DNA of 64,000 bases. Origin: Acinetobacter sp. ANC 4558. Lineage in GTDB: Bacteria > Pseudomonadota > Gammaproteobacteria > Pseudomonadales > Moraxellaceae. The stretch lies in NCBI RefSeq assembly GCF_002135375.1, contig NZ_NEGH01000011.1, positions 99,190 through 163,189 on the forward strand, read 5' to 3'. Below are positions 27,211-35,479 of this stretch, one piece after another (within the stretch, counting starts at the first letter, position 1; each line of letters starts with the position of its first letter). The notes beneath the pieces are model-generated. The model was not told where the DNA came from, did not search any database, and saw only the letters and a list, made by a program, of their open reading frames with translations. A program made the position numbers and the translations under genes.

Positions 27211-27226
27211 TGGCATATATTTTGAA
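27211..27226 (+). promoter_or_regulatory. Candidate sigma-54 promoter upstream of first FMN monooxygenase
   Basis: TGGCATATATTTTGAA has the GG of the -24 element and the TTG of the -12 element at the correct spacing, although the -12 GC is GA. It lies 49 bases upstream of ATG 27275. An SfnR-like sigma-54 activator is encoded in the same region. Confidence 0.4.
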
Positions 27227-27274
27227 ATATAAATCCTGTCTTTAAATTTAATTTAAAAAATGGGGTTTAATAAT

Positions 27275-28633
27275 ATGAGTAGAAAAATTCGATTAGGTGC
27301 ATTTATTCCAGCAACAGGGCAACATGTCTCTGCTTGGCGACATCCAGATGCATCACCTGAGCGTCATTTAGACATTAATTACTTGATTGAAATTGCACAA
27401 ACTGCTGAACGTGGTTTATTTGATGCATATTTTTTAGCAGACTCGCCAGCGATTAATTTTGGTGGTGCAGCAGGCGGAGATCAGTATGGCGTAAGTAGTA
27501 AAGTAGCAGGTTTTGAACCTGTCACATTATTTGCTGCACTCTCTACAGCAACTCAGCATATTGGATTTATTGCGACTGCTTCGACAACCTATGAAGAGCC
27601 TTATTTGCTCGCACGAAAATTTGCATCTTTAGATCATATCAGTAATGGACGAGCAGGATGGAATGTTGTAACGACAGCATCTGTAGATGCTGCCTATAAT
27701 TTTGGATATGATGAGCAGCCTGAATATACTGAACGTTATGAGCGTGCTCAAGAATATGTAGATTTGATTCAAAAATTATGGGATAGCTGGGAAGATGATG
27801 CCTTTGTTTATAATAAAGAAACTGGCATTTTCTATGATGTAAATAAATTACATCACCCAAACCATAAAGGAAAATATTTATCAGTTAAAGGGGCATTAAA
27901 TGTTCCTCGTTCTCCACAAGGCTATCCAGTTGTCGTTCAGGCAGGTTCATCTGAACCAGGACGTGATTTAGCTGCACGATATGCGGAAGTCATTTTTACA
28001 GCACATCAAGAGTTAGAAAATGCACAAGAATTTTACCGTGATGTAAAAAGTCGTTTAGCAAAATATGGTCGTCGTCCTGAAGAGTTACTCATTTTACCTG
28101 GGGTTTCAATCTTTGTGGGTAAAACAGAAGAAGAAGCGCGTGCTAAATATGAAGAATTAACAAAACTGATTCGACCTGAAGCTGGTTTAGCACTTTTGAG
28201 TGGTTTAGCTGGTGGCATTGATTTTTCTCAATATGATTTAGATGCTCCATTTCCTGATATTGAATCAGATTCAAGTGTACGTAGTCGTCCAGCATTAATT
28301 GCAAATATCGCGAAGAAAAATAACTTCACGATTCGTCAACTATATGAATGGGTTGCTGGGGTACGTGGGCATTGGCAAATTATTGGTTCAGTTGAACAAG
28401 TAGTTGATCAATTGCAAGAATGGTTTGAAAATGAGGCTGCTGATGGTTTTAATGTTTTACCACCAACCACGCCAAATGGGTTAAATGATTTTGTTGATTT
28501 AGTAGTACCAGAATTGCAACGCCGTGGTTTATTTAGAACTGAATATGAAGGTAAAACCTTAAGAGAAAATCTTGGCTTAGCTCGCCCTGAAAACCAATAT
28601 GTATTGGCACAAAAAACTGAAAAAGCATCTTAA
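27275..28633 (+). CDS. FMN-dependent monooxygenase, DszA/NtaA/SnaA family, copy 1
   Basis: 452 residues, a bacterial-luciferase-like TIM barrel of the nitrilotriacetate/dibenzothiophene-sulfone monooxygenase type. Typical segments are ERGLFDAYFLADSPA, GFEPVTLFAALSTAT, SNGRAGWNVVTTA and VQAGSSEPGR. These enzymes use reduced FMN from a separate reductase and O2 to cleave C-S or C-N bonds. The frame is open from 27260, but comparison with the paralogue at 28963 and the GGGG spacing favour 27275. The sulfur context suggests a sulfone or sulfonate substrate. A strong terminator follows. Confidence 0.85.
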   Translation: MSRKIRLGAFIPATGQHVSAWRHPDASPERHLDINYLIEIAQTAERGLFDAYFLADSPAINFGGAAGGDQYGVSSKVAGFEPVTLFAALSTATQHIGFIATASTTYEEPYLLARKFASLDHISNGRAGWNVVTTASVDAAYNFGYDEQPEYTERYERAQEYVDLIQKLWDSWEDDAFVYNKETGIFYDVNKLHHPNHKGKYLSVKGALNVPRSPQGYPVVVQAGSSEPGRDLAARYAEVIFTAHQELENAQEFYRDVKSRLAKYGRRPEELLILPGVSIFVGKTEEEARAKYEELTKLIRPEAGLALLSGLAGGIDFSQYDLDAPFPDIESDSSVRSRPALIANIAKKNNFTIRQLYEWVAGVRGHWQIIGSVEQVVDQLQEWFENEAADGFNVLPPTTPNGLNDFVDLVVPELQRRGLFRTEYEGKTLRENLGLARPENQYVLAQKTEKAS

Positions 28634-28645
28634 TCTTTTATTTAT

Positions 28646-28675
28646 AAAAAACCAAAGTTTTGCTTTGGTTTTTTT
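28646..28675 (+). terminator. Rho-independent terminator after monooxygenase copy 1
   Basis: Perfect 12-base arms (28646-28657 and 28663-28674), a TTTTG loop and a T-run end the first monooxygenase transcript. The second copy therefore needs its own promoter. Confidence 0.88.
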
Positions 28676-28962
28676 ATTTTTAAAAGGAATAAATACTTTA
28701 TTTAGGCTTTAACGTGATTTCTCGAATGATTGATCGGCAGAACACAGAAATACAATTTGTACGTTTGGCAAAACTGATTATCAAAATTGTTGCTGAGACT
28801 ATGCTGAATTAGATGCAGTAGATTCGTTTAGATTGCGTAAATTACAGCACAGAAAGTATTTGTCTTTCTAACTGTTTGAAAAATATAGTTATAAGAAGTT
28901 GGTACGAAAATTGGTATGTAGTTAGGGGGCATACTTTATACCTATAATTTTGTGAGAAAAAG
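28676..28962. other. Intergenic region between the two FMN monooxygenase genes
   Basis: Beyond the terminator there is no ORF of note. The right end holds the candidate sigma-54 promoter (28900-28915) for the second monooxygenase gene. Confidence 0.4.
28900..28915 (+). promoter_or_regulatory. Candidate sigma-54 promoter upstream of second FMN monooxygenase
   Basis: TGGTACGAAAATTGGT fits TGGCACG-N4-TTGCW except at C4 and at the -12 C. The GG and TTG elements have exact spacing. It ends 47 bases upstream of ATG 28963, giving a leader of about 37 bases. A strong terminator upstream makes a promoter here necessary. Confidence 0.5.
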
Positions 28963-30312
28963 ATGAGTAGAAAAATTAGATTGGGTGCATTTATTCCAAC
29001 GACAGGTCAACATATTGCTGCATGGCGATTACCAAATTCACAGCCAGAACGCCATTTAGACTTTGAGTGGGTAAAAGAACAAGTACAAACCGCTGAACGA
29101 GGGCTATTTGATGCGTATTTCTTAGCTGATGGTTTATCTGTAAATCTTGGTTTATCTGAAAGTTTAGGGGTTTCCGATAAAGTTGCAGGGTTTGAACCTG
29201 TGACATTATTTTCAGCGTTATCTACGGTCACCAAACACATTGGATTTATTGCTACAGCATCAACAACCTATGAAGAACCTTATTTATTAGCACGTAAGTT
29301 TGCTTCCTTAGATCATATTAGCCAAGGTCGGGCGGGTTGGAATGTTGTGACAACGGCTTCTGAGTCGGCTGCTTATAATTTTAGTTATGAGAATCAACCG
29401 TCACATCAAATACGCTATGAGCGTGCAGACGAATATGTGGGATTGATTCAAAAACTATGGGATAGCTGGGAAGATGATGCTTTTCTTTATAATAAGCAAT
29501 CAGGTGTTTTTTACGATACTGAAAAATTACATCATCCACAGCATAAAGGGAAACATTATGCGGTACGTGGTGCTTTGAATGTTCCTCGCCCTCCACAAGG
29601 ATACCCAGTCATTGTACAAGCAGGATCTTCTGAACCTGGGCGTGAGTTAGCGGGAAAATATGCCGAAGTTATTTTCACAGCACATCAATATCTAGCAAGT
29701 GCACAAGAATTCTATCGTGATGTTAAAACGCGATTAGCAAAATACGGCAGAACACCAGATCAACTATTAATTTTACCTGGTGTTTCGGCATTTGTTGGAA
29801 AAACAGAAGAAGAAGCACGTAAGAAATATGAGCAAGTAACAAATTTAATTCATCCAGAGGCAGGTTTGGCATTGTTAAGTGGAATGCTAGGAGGGATTGA
29901 TTTAAGACAATATGATTTAGATGGACCCTTACCAGAGATTCCAATCACTGAAACTCAGATTAGCCGACGTGAGTTAATTATCAGTATTGCGAAGAACAAT
30001 AATTTTACGATTCGCCAATTATATGAGTGGGTTGCGGGAGTGAGAGGTCATTGGCAAATCATTGGTACAGTTGAACAAGTTGCGGACCAATTACAGACAT
30101 GGTTTGAAAATGAAGCAGCCGATGGATTTAATGTTTTACCACCAAGCACACCAGATGGCTTAAATGACTTTGTTGAGTTAGTCATCCCTGAATTGCAACG
30201 TCGTGGTTTATTCAGAACAGAGTATGAAGGTCAAACATTAAGAGAGAATTTAGGCTTAGCACGGCCTGAAAACCAATATGTACTTGCACGTCATGCAGCT
30301 AAAGTGTCTTAG
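28963..30312 (+). CDS. FMN-dependent monooxygenase, DszA/NtaA/SnaA family, copy 2
   Basis: 449 residues, closely similar over its whole length to the protein at 27275-28633, including GFEPVTLFSALSTVT, QGRAGWNVVTTA, VQAGSSEPGRELAG and a near-identical C-terminus. The main differences are around residues 45-60 (a loop after AYFLADG) and 320-345, which may tune substrate choice. It heads a cluster with a nitroreductase 12 bp downstream and an aldo/keto reductase. Probable role is desulfurisation of an organosulfur compound using FMNH2. Confidence 0.85.
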   Translation: MSRKIRLGAFIPTTGQHIAAWRLPNSQPERHLDFEWVKEQVQTAERGLFDAYFLADGLSVNLGLSESLGVSDKVAGFEPVTLFSALSTVTKHIGFIATASTTYEEPYLLARKFASLDHISQGRAGWNVVTTASESAAYNFSYENQPSHQIRYERADEYVGLIQKLWDSWEDDAFLYNKQSGVFYDTEKLHHPQHKGKHYAVRGALNVPRPPQGYPVIVQAGSSEPGRELAGKYAEVIFTAHQYLASAQEFYRDVKTRLAKYGRTPDQLLILPGVSAFVGKTEEEARKKYEQVTNLIHPEAGLALLSGMLGGIDLRQYDLDGPLPEIPITETQISRRELIISIAKNNNFTIRQLYEWVAGVRGHWQIIGTVEQVADQLQTWFENEAADGFNVLPPSTPDGLNDFVELVIPELQRRGLFRTEYEGQTLRENLGLARPENQYVLARHAAKVS

Positions 30313-30324
30313 GGAGAAAAGCAA

Positions 30325-30933
30325 ATGACAAATTCAAGAGAAATACAGCATGATGTAAATGAATTATTTACTCAGCGTTGGTCTCCACGAGCTTTTAATG
30401 AAAAAATTACAATTGATCAAGAAACCTTATTCCAGTTTTTTGAAGCTGCGCGATGGGCACCTTCAGCTTGGAATGCTCAACCATGGCGTTTTATCTATGC
30501 TTTAAAAGATACAGCCTATTGGGACACTTTATTTACGTCTTTGTCAGAATATAACCAGTCTTGGGCGAAGCGTGCTTCTGCTTTAATTTTAGTTCTCTCT
30601 AAAAAAAGTTTTGTTGTACCTGGGCAAGAAAATACAGTTGTCTTAGAAAGCCATTCTTTTGATACCGGAGCTGCATGGGCAAATTTTGCATTACAGGCGA
30701 GTTTGAAAGGTTGGTATACCCATGCTATTGGAGGTTATGACCGTTCTACTTTACGTCAGTATTTAGATATTCCTGAAGACTATCAACTTGAAGCAATCAT
30801 TGTTGTTGGTCAGCAAGGCGACAAAACAGTCTTAGCTGAGGGATTACAATTTAAAGAAAACCCAACCATACGCCATCCTGTTCATCATTTTGTTGCAGAA
30901 GGTCAATTCACTTTTAATGAAGTTGGTGAATAG
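30325..30933 (+). CDS. Nitroreductase-family flavoprotein
   Basis: 202 residues with FMN-binding elements FTQRWSPRAFNEK, ARWAPSAWNAQPWRF and an AIIVVGQQGDK ending. GGGAGAAAAG precedes the ATG, 12 bp after monooxygenase copy 2, so they are probably co-transcribed. It may supply reduced FMN or reduce a quinone or nitro substrate. Specific partner not proven. Confidence 0.82.
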   Translation: MTNSREIQHDVNELFTQRWSPRAFNEKITIDQETLFQFFEAARWAPSAWNAQPWRFIYALKDTAYWDTLFTSLSEYNQSWAKRASALILVLSKKSFVVPGQENTVVLESHSFDTGAAWANFALQASLKGWYTHAIGGYDRSTLRQYLDIPEDYQLEAIIVVGQQGDKTVLAEGLQFKENPTIRHPVHHFVAEGQFTFNEVGE

Positions 30934-30994
30934 TCAGCAATTTTTGTAGTTTTAACCTTAGAAACTTGTAAATTTTAGCAAAATAGGATGCTTT

Positions 30995-32044
30995 ATGCAG
31001 TATCGTAAAATTGGTCAAACTGATTTAAATGTGAGTGTAATTTCTTTAGGCACCATGACTTTTGGAGAACAAAATACAGAGCACGAAGCGCATACTTTAA
31101 TTGATTATGCAGTGGCGCAAGGAGTGAATTTATTGGATACAGCAGAAAGTTATCCAGTACCACCACGACCTGAGACACAAGGGCAAACTGAACGATTTAT
31201 TGGAACTTGGTTAAAGAAAACTGGCAAGCGGAATGAGGTATTCATTGCAACTAAAATTGCAGGACCATCTCGACAATTAGGGCATTCTTCGCATATTCGT
31301 CAGGGTGAGAGCCGACATAATCGCCATAATATTGAATTAGCATTAAATGATAGTTTACAGCGATTACAAGTCGATCACGTTGATTTATATCAATTACATT
31401 GGCCAGATCGAACAACCAATCATTTTGGGAAATTGGGATATACACATACTGAACATGAAGATTTTATTCCTATTGCAGAAACCTTACTAGCACTTGATTC
31501 TTTGGTTAAAGCAGGAAAAATTCGACATATTGGTGTATCAAATGAAACACCGTGGGGAGTAACACAATTTATTAATATTGCTGAAAAATTGGGATTGTCA
31601 CGGATTGTCTCAATTCAAAATCCATATAATTTATTAAATCGTACATTTGAAATTGGAAATGCAGAAGTTTCAATTCGTGAAAATGTAGGGCTACTTGCAT
31701 ATTCTCCACTAGCATTTGGACATCTCTCTGGGAAATATTTAAATGGTGCTCAACCAGAAGGTGCACGAGTAACACGTTGGGAACGTTTTGCACGTTATAA
31801 AGGTGAAAATGCTGAAAGAGCAACTGAATTGTATGTTGAATTAGCACATAAACATGGATTAAATCCTGCCCAGCTGGCTTTGGCGTATGTTAATAGTCGA
31901 CGTTTTGTGAGCAGTAATATTATTGGTGCCACTCATCTTGAACAGTTAAAAGTCAATATTGGCAGTGTTGATATTGAACTCAGTGATGAAGTACTCGCAG
32001 GGATTGAACATATTCATCAATTATATCCAAATCCAAGTCCTTAA
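30995..32044 (+). CDS. Aldo/keto reductase (Tas-like)
   Basis: 349 residues. The AKR motifs are LLDTAESYPVPPRPETQGQ (catalytic Asp and Tyr), FIATKIAGPSR (Lys), DLYQLHWPDRT (His) and a C-terminal NIIGATHLEQLK NADPH site. It resembles E. coli Tas. It would reduce aldehydes or ketones, perhaps the carbonyl products left when the monooxygenases release sulfite. Ribosome site AGGATGC. It lies 61 bp after the nitroreductase. Confidence 0.83.
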   Translation: MQYRKIGQTDLNVSVISLGTMTFGEQNTEHEAHTLIDYAVAQGVNLLDTAESYPVPPRPETQGQTERFIGTWLKKTGKRNEVFIATKIAGPSRQLGHSSHIRQGESRHNRHNIELALNDSLQRLQVDHVDLYQLHWPDRTTNHFGKLGYTHTEHEDFIPIAETLLALDSLVKAGKIRHIGVSNETPWGVTQFINIAEKLGLSRIVSIQNPYNLLNRTFEIGNAEVSIRENVGLLAYSPLAFGHLSGKYLNGAQPEGARVTRWERFARYKGENAERATELYVELAHKHGLNPAQLALAYVNSRRFVSSNIIGATHLEQLKVNIGSVDIELSDEVLAGIEHIHQLYPNPSP

Positions 32045-32154
32045 ATAACGCATTGTAAAATCCTCATCTCGCGAAAATAATGTTACTTAACATATGATTA
32101 AAGAGGGATGAGGCTTGATATTACCAAATAAATGAAATAAAAAGAGGTTTAACA

Positions 32155-33027
32155 ATGTCAGAACTCAAATCTTTAATCCAACAACGTTATGGCAATGAAC
32201 AAATAATTCCAGAGGAACTTAAAAATATAGATATCTCTGGATTGAATAATCCTGTTTTAACTGCATTACTCAGTCATGCTTCTTTACGTCAATTTAGTGA
32301 TCAAGCGATTTCATCAGAAATACTTTCATTACTTATTGCGAGTGCACAATCCGCTTCAACCTCTTCGAATTTACAGGCATGGACAGTAATTTCTGTTCAA
32401 AATAAAGCACATAAGGAAAAGTTAGCGAGTTTTGCTGCAAATCAAACTTTTATTCAAGATGCGCCTGTGTTTCTTATTTGGACCATTGATTTACGTCGTT
32501 CTGTTGATGTAATACAGTTGACGCGATCTGAACATGATATTAAGCAAACAATTGGACTTGAATCTGTTGATAGTTTATTAGTGGGTACTATTGATGCGAC
32601 GCTTGCAGCACAAAATTTAACGATTGCAGCACAGTCATTGGGACTTGGTTCAGTTTATGTGGGTGCTATTCGTAATAATTTACAACAAGTAGTTGAAGTT
32701 TTAGAGTTACCTCAAGGTGTGATTCCTATTTTTGGAATTGCGCTAGGGTATCCAAAAGAAGATGTTATAAAAAAAATAAAACCAAGATTACCGCAAGAAA
32801 TCATATTGCATCATGACGTTTATCAAAGTCAAAAACGTATTAATGAATCAGTTTTAAACATTTATGAGAAAAATTTAAATATTTTTCAACAACAATCAGG
32901 CCAGCAACAAGAACGTTGGCGAGATAAAGTCACACAGCGTTTGAGTAGTTTAAATGGGCGAGAGTATTTAGCTGATACATTTAATCGACAAGGTCTAAAT
33001 GTATTTAATGTGAATGAAAGTGAATAA
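32155..33027 (+). CDS. NfsA/FRP-type NADPH-dependent flavin or nitro reductase
   Basis: 290 residues. Visible are HASLRQFSDQAISSEIL, SAQSASTSSNLQAWTVI (FMN site), AAQNLTIAAQSLGLGSVYVGAIRN and FGIALGYPKED. The C-terminal extension after about 220 is characteristic of the FRP/NfsA branch, which delivers FMNH2 to two-component monooxygenases. A strong candidate partner for the two DszA-like enzymes. AAGAGG precedes the ATG. Confidence 0.82.
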   Translation: MSELKSLIQQRYGNEQIIPEELKNIDISGLNNPVLTALLSHASLRQFSDQAISSEILSLLIASAQSASTSSNLQAWTVISVQNKAHKEKLASFAANQTFIQDAPVFLIWTIDLRRSVDVIQLTRSEHDIKQTIGLESVDSLLVGTIDATLAAQNLTIAAQSLGLGSVYVGAIRNNLQQVVEVLELPQGVIPIFGIALGYPKEDVIKKIKPRLPQEIILHHDVYQSQKRINESVLNIYEKNLNIFQQQSGQQQERWRDKVTQRLSSLNGREYLADTFNRQGLNVFNVNESE

Positions 33028-33071
33028 TTAATATGTGGGAATAAATTTTTTAATTTTAGGGAGAAATAATT

Positions 33072-33107
33072 TTAAAATAGTAGATTTAATTAAATCTACT
33101 ATTTTAA
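33072..33107. terminator. 36-bp perfect palindrome between reductase and dioxygenase genes
   Basis: A perfectly self-complementary 36-base sequence (centre 33089/33090) lies 45 bases after the reductase stop. Its arms end in A4 and T4 runs, so it can act as a terminator from either side, although the T-run is short. A regulatory dyad is the alternative. Confidence 0.5.
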
Positions 33108-33271
33108 TATCAATATATTAAAAATACATTATGAATAAAATGATAAAGCTTATTTTTAAACAATATTAAAATTGTTAATTTTTTAACAGATTAAAAAGTT
33201 TTTATAAATAAGAATAGAATTGTTGTTAATACTTAATAATGAATTTGAATTGAATAAATATAGGAACTAAA

Positions 33272-34231
33272 ATGAGTCTGCAAAAAAATGATTATCAGTA
33301 TATTCAAGTAAAGCCAATCACGGGTAGAGTGGGTGCAGAAATTTCAGGCGTTAAATTGGCTGGAGATTTATTAAAAGAAACTGTTGCTGAAATTAATCAG
33401 GCAATTTTACAATATAAGGTTGTTTTTTTTCGTGATCAACAACATTTAACTGATTTAGATCAAGAAGCCTTTTCTAAGTTATTAGGCACGCCATTAAATC
33501 ATCCAAGTGTTCCATTAAAAAATGGCACTGAGCATACATTATCGATTGATTCGCGAGGTGGGCGTGCTGATTCATGGCATACAGATATTACATTTTTACC
33601 TAATTATCCCAAAATTACGATTTTAAGAAATGTAATTGCACCAGAATTTGGAGGTGATACAGTCTGGGCAAATACTGCGATAGCTTATGAATATTTAGCA
33701 CCAGAACTAAAAGTCTTAGCGGAGAGTTTAAGAGCAATTCATACCAATGTATATGATTATGCTGCAAGAACATCTTCAACGGGTGCTATTCCAGAGAATG
33801 AGCTTGAACAACGCCGTCTTTTCACTTCAGCAGTAGAAGTTGAAACAGAACATCCATTGGTGCGTGTACACCCTGAAACGGGTGAAAAAACGTTAGTTTT
33901 AGGACATTTCTTTAAAAGTTTTACTGGATTAAATCGAACGGATTCTCAGCTTTTATTTAACTTATTCCAAAATCATATTACGCAATGGGAAAATATTGTT
34001 CGTTGGCGCTGGGCTGAAGGTGATGTCGCAATTTGGGATAATAGAGCAACACAACATCGTGCTATTAATGATTATGGTGATCAATTAAGAGTTGCAACAC
34101 GTGTTACATTAGAAGGAGATATTCCTTTTGGTGTGGATGGTCAATTAAGTAAAGTTGTGAAAAATGTTGTAAATCAAGATATTTCAGATTTACGTCGAGA
34201 TGAAGGTAAAACGTATAAGAAAGTATCTTAG
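33272..34231 (+). CDS. TauD/TfdA-family Fe(II)/2-oxoglutarate dioxygenase (alkylsulfatase or sulfonate type)
   Basis: 319 residues. The facial triad is His103-x-Asp105 (WHTDITF) and His262 (TQHRAI), with the 2-oxoglutarate Arg in LRVATRVT. The N-terminus (GAEISGVKLAGDL) and overall length resemble AtsK, which splits alkyl sulfate esters, and TauD, which splits taurine. It would release sulfate or sulfite from an organosulfur substrate. GGAAC precedes the ATG. Ends at a terminator. Confidence 0.87.
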   Translation: MSLQKNDYQYIQVKPITGRVGAEISGVKLAGDLLKETVAEINQAILQYKVVFFRDQQHLTDLDQEAFSKLLGTPLNHPSVPLKNGTEHTLSIDSRGGRADSWHTDITFLPNYPKITILRNVIAPEFGGDTVWANTAIAYEYLAPELKVLAESLRAIHTNVYDYAARTSSTGAIPENELEQRRLFTSAVEVETEHPLVRVHPETGEKTLVLGHFFKSFTGLNRTDSQLLFNLFQNHITQWENIVRWRWAEGDVAIWDNRATQHRAINDYGDQLRVATRVTLEGDIPFGVDGQLSKVVKNVVNQDISDLRRDEGKTYKKVS

Positions 34232-34290
34232 AAAATTCATTAAATTGAATAATGCTAGTTTAAAATAATATTTTATTTCACCATTAAAGC

Positions 34291-34324
34291 GACTTAGTAT
34301 GAATTAAATACTAGGTCTTTTTTT
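34291..34324 (+). terminator. Terminator immediately before the Crp-type regulator
   Basis: Arms 34291-34300 and 34308-34317 with one mismatch are followed by seven T (34318-34324). It ends the dioxygenase transcript, yet the ATG of the next gene is only 6 bases later. Confidence 0.75.
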
Positions 34325-34330
34325 ATAATT

Positions 34331-35056
34331 ATGTTTGAAAAATATGATGATTACATTACTCCTAAAATACGGTTAAAAGATATTTTAGCAAGAGATGAAG
34401 TGTTCAATAAATTTAGCCAACAGACACAGGAAAAAATGTTGGAAAATGTTTCATTTAAAAGGTTTTTTCCAGAGCAATTAGTGCTAGGACATCAGCATGT
34501 AGTAAATGATATTTATATTTTAATCAATGGGTCTTTACAAGTGGGTTGGTTAAAAAATGATGGAAAATTAAAAGTTAATAATTATATTGTAAATTATACA
34601 GTATTTAATTTAGTTGCATTTTTACAAAATAAACCAACAAGTTACGACGTGTTTTCAATAGGTGAAGTACATATTGCAATTTTATCGGGTGAGATATTTT
34701 TAGAAAAATTAAGACAAGAACCAGAAGCAATGTGGCAAATTTTAAAAATAATGAGTCATAGAATGTATAATTTATTTGAGCAGTCTAAATATATTCATAC
34801 TGCAAATTTAACTCAACGAATTGCTTATTATCTGCATAAATTATTTATTCAATATGGCGTATTAGAAGATAATAATATTTATTCTATTTCATTACGTATA
34901 ACACAGCAAGATTTTTCGGAATTATTTGGTATTACTAGACAAACTTTACATAAAAATTTAAAACCATTTTTAGATAATAAGATAATTGAATGGAATTATA
35001 GTCAAATTTATATTCTTGATTTAAGCAAACTTGAAGAATTTTTAAAACTGGAATAA
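34331..35056 (+). CDS. Crp/Fnr-family regulator
   Basis: 241 residues. An N-terminal cyclic-nucleotide-binding-like beta-roll (about 40-130) carries a degenerate ligand site with no clear cAMP-binding Arg-Ser pair. A C-terminal winged HTH follows, with ITQQDFSELFGITRQTLHKNLKP at about 193-215. No Fe-S cysteines as in Fnr. There is no Shine-Dalgarno sequence before ATG 34331 and a terminator abuts it, so expression depends on read-through, a downstream start or a leaderless message. It probably regulates the sulfur genes. Confidence 0.75.
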   Translation: MFEKYDDYITPKIRLKDILARDEVFNKFSQQTQEKMLENVSFKRFFPEQLVLGHQHVVNDIYILINGSLQVGWLKNDGKLKVNNYIVNYTVFNLVAFLQNKPTSYDVFSIGEVHIAILSGEIFLEKLRQEPEAMWQILKIMSHRMYNLFEQSKYIHTANLTQRIAYYLHKLFIQYGVLEDNNIYSISLRITQQDFSELFGITRQTLHKNLKPFLDNKIIEWNYSQIYILDLSKLEEFLKLE

Positions 35057-35479
35057 TTATATATTATATCGTTATAAGTTGGGTGGTTGTTGTTATTTTA
35101 TTTTTTAAATTAAATTTTATTAATTTTTTACAAAAATGTTTATAAATAAACATAATGCTTAATAAACAGCACATCAAAAGCATACTAAAGCCGTTGGATT
35201 TATTTTTAACAATAAATATTAATAAAATCAATAATATAGTGTTTGGCATGATTTTTGGAATAATGAAATTAAATTCAATTGTTTTATTGTTGTTTTTAAT
35301 TGGTTTAATTATTTTCCTTAAATATTAGATATTTATTTTGGATTGTTTTTTAAATAAAACCAGTTGTGAAAAAATTTTAATAATTTGATGTTTTTATAAT
35401 GCTTGGATATTAAATTATTTTATTTTTAATTTAAATATAAGTATTGATGTCAAATTAACACATAAACTAGGGGTTAATT
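35057..35479. promoter_or_regulatory. AT-rich intergenic region with a candidate sigma-54 promoter
   Basis: TGGCATGATTTTTGGA at 35244-35259 matches the -24/-12 consensus apart from two bases, with exact GG-to-TTG spacing. It lies 221 bases before the porin start, implying a long leader. No credible gene is present; a 61-codon minus-strand frame here (35064-35249) is low complexity. Confidence 0.4.

Noticed and set aside
35064..35249. 61-codon hydrophobic minus-strand frame
   Set aside because: Composition follows the AT-rich background and there is no start signal.
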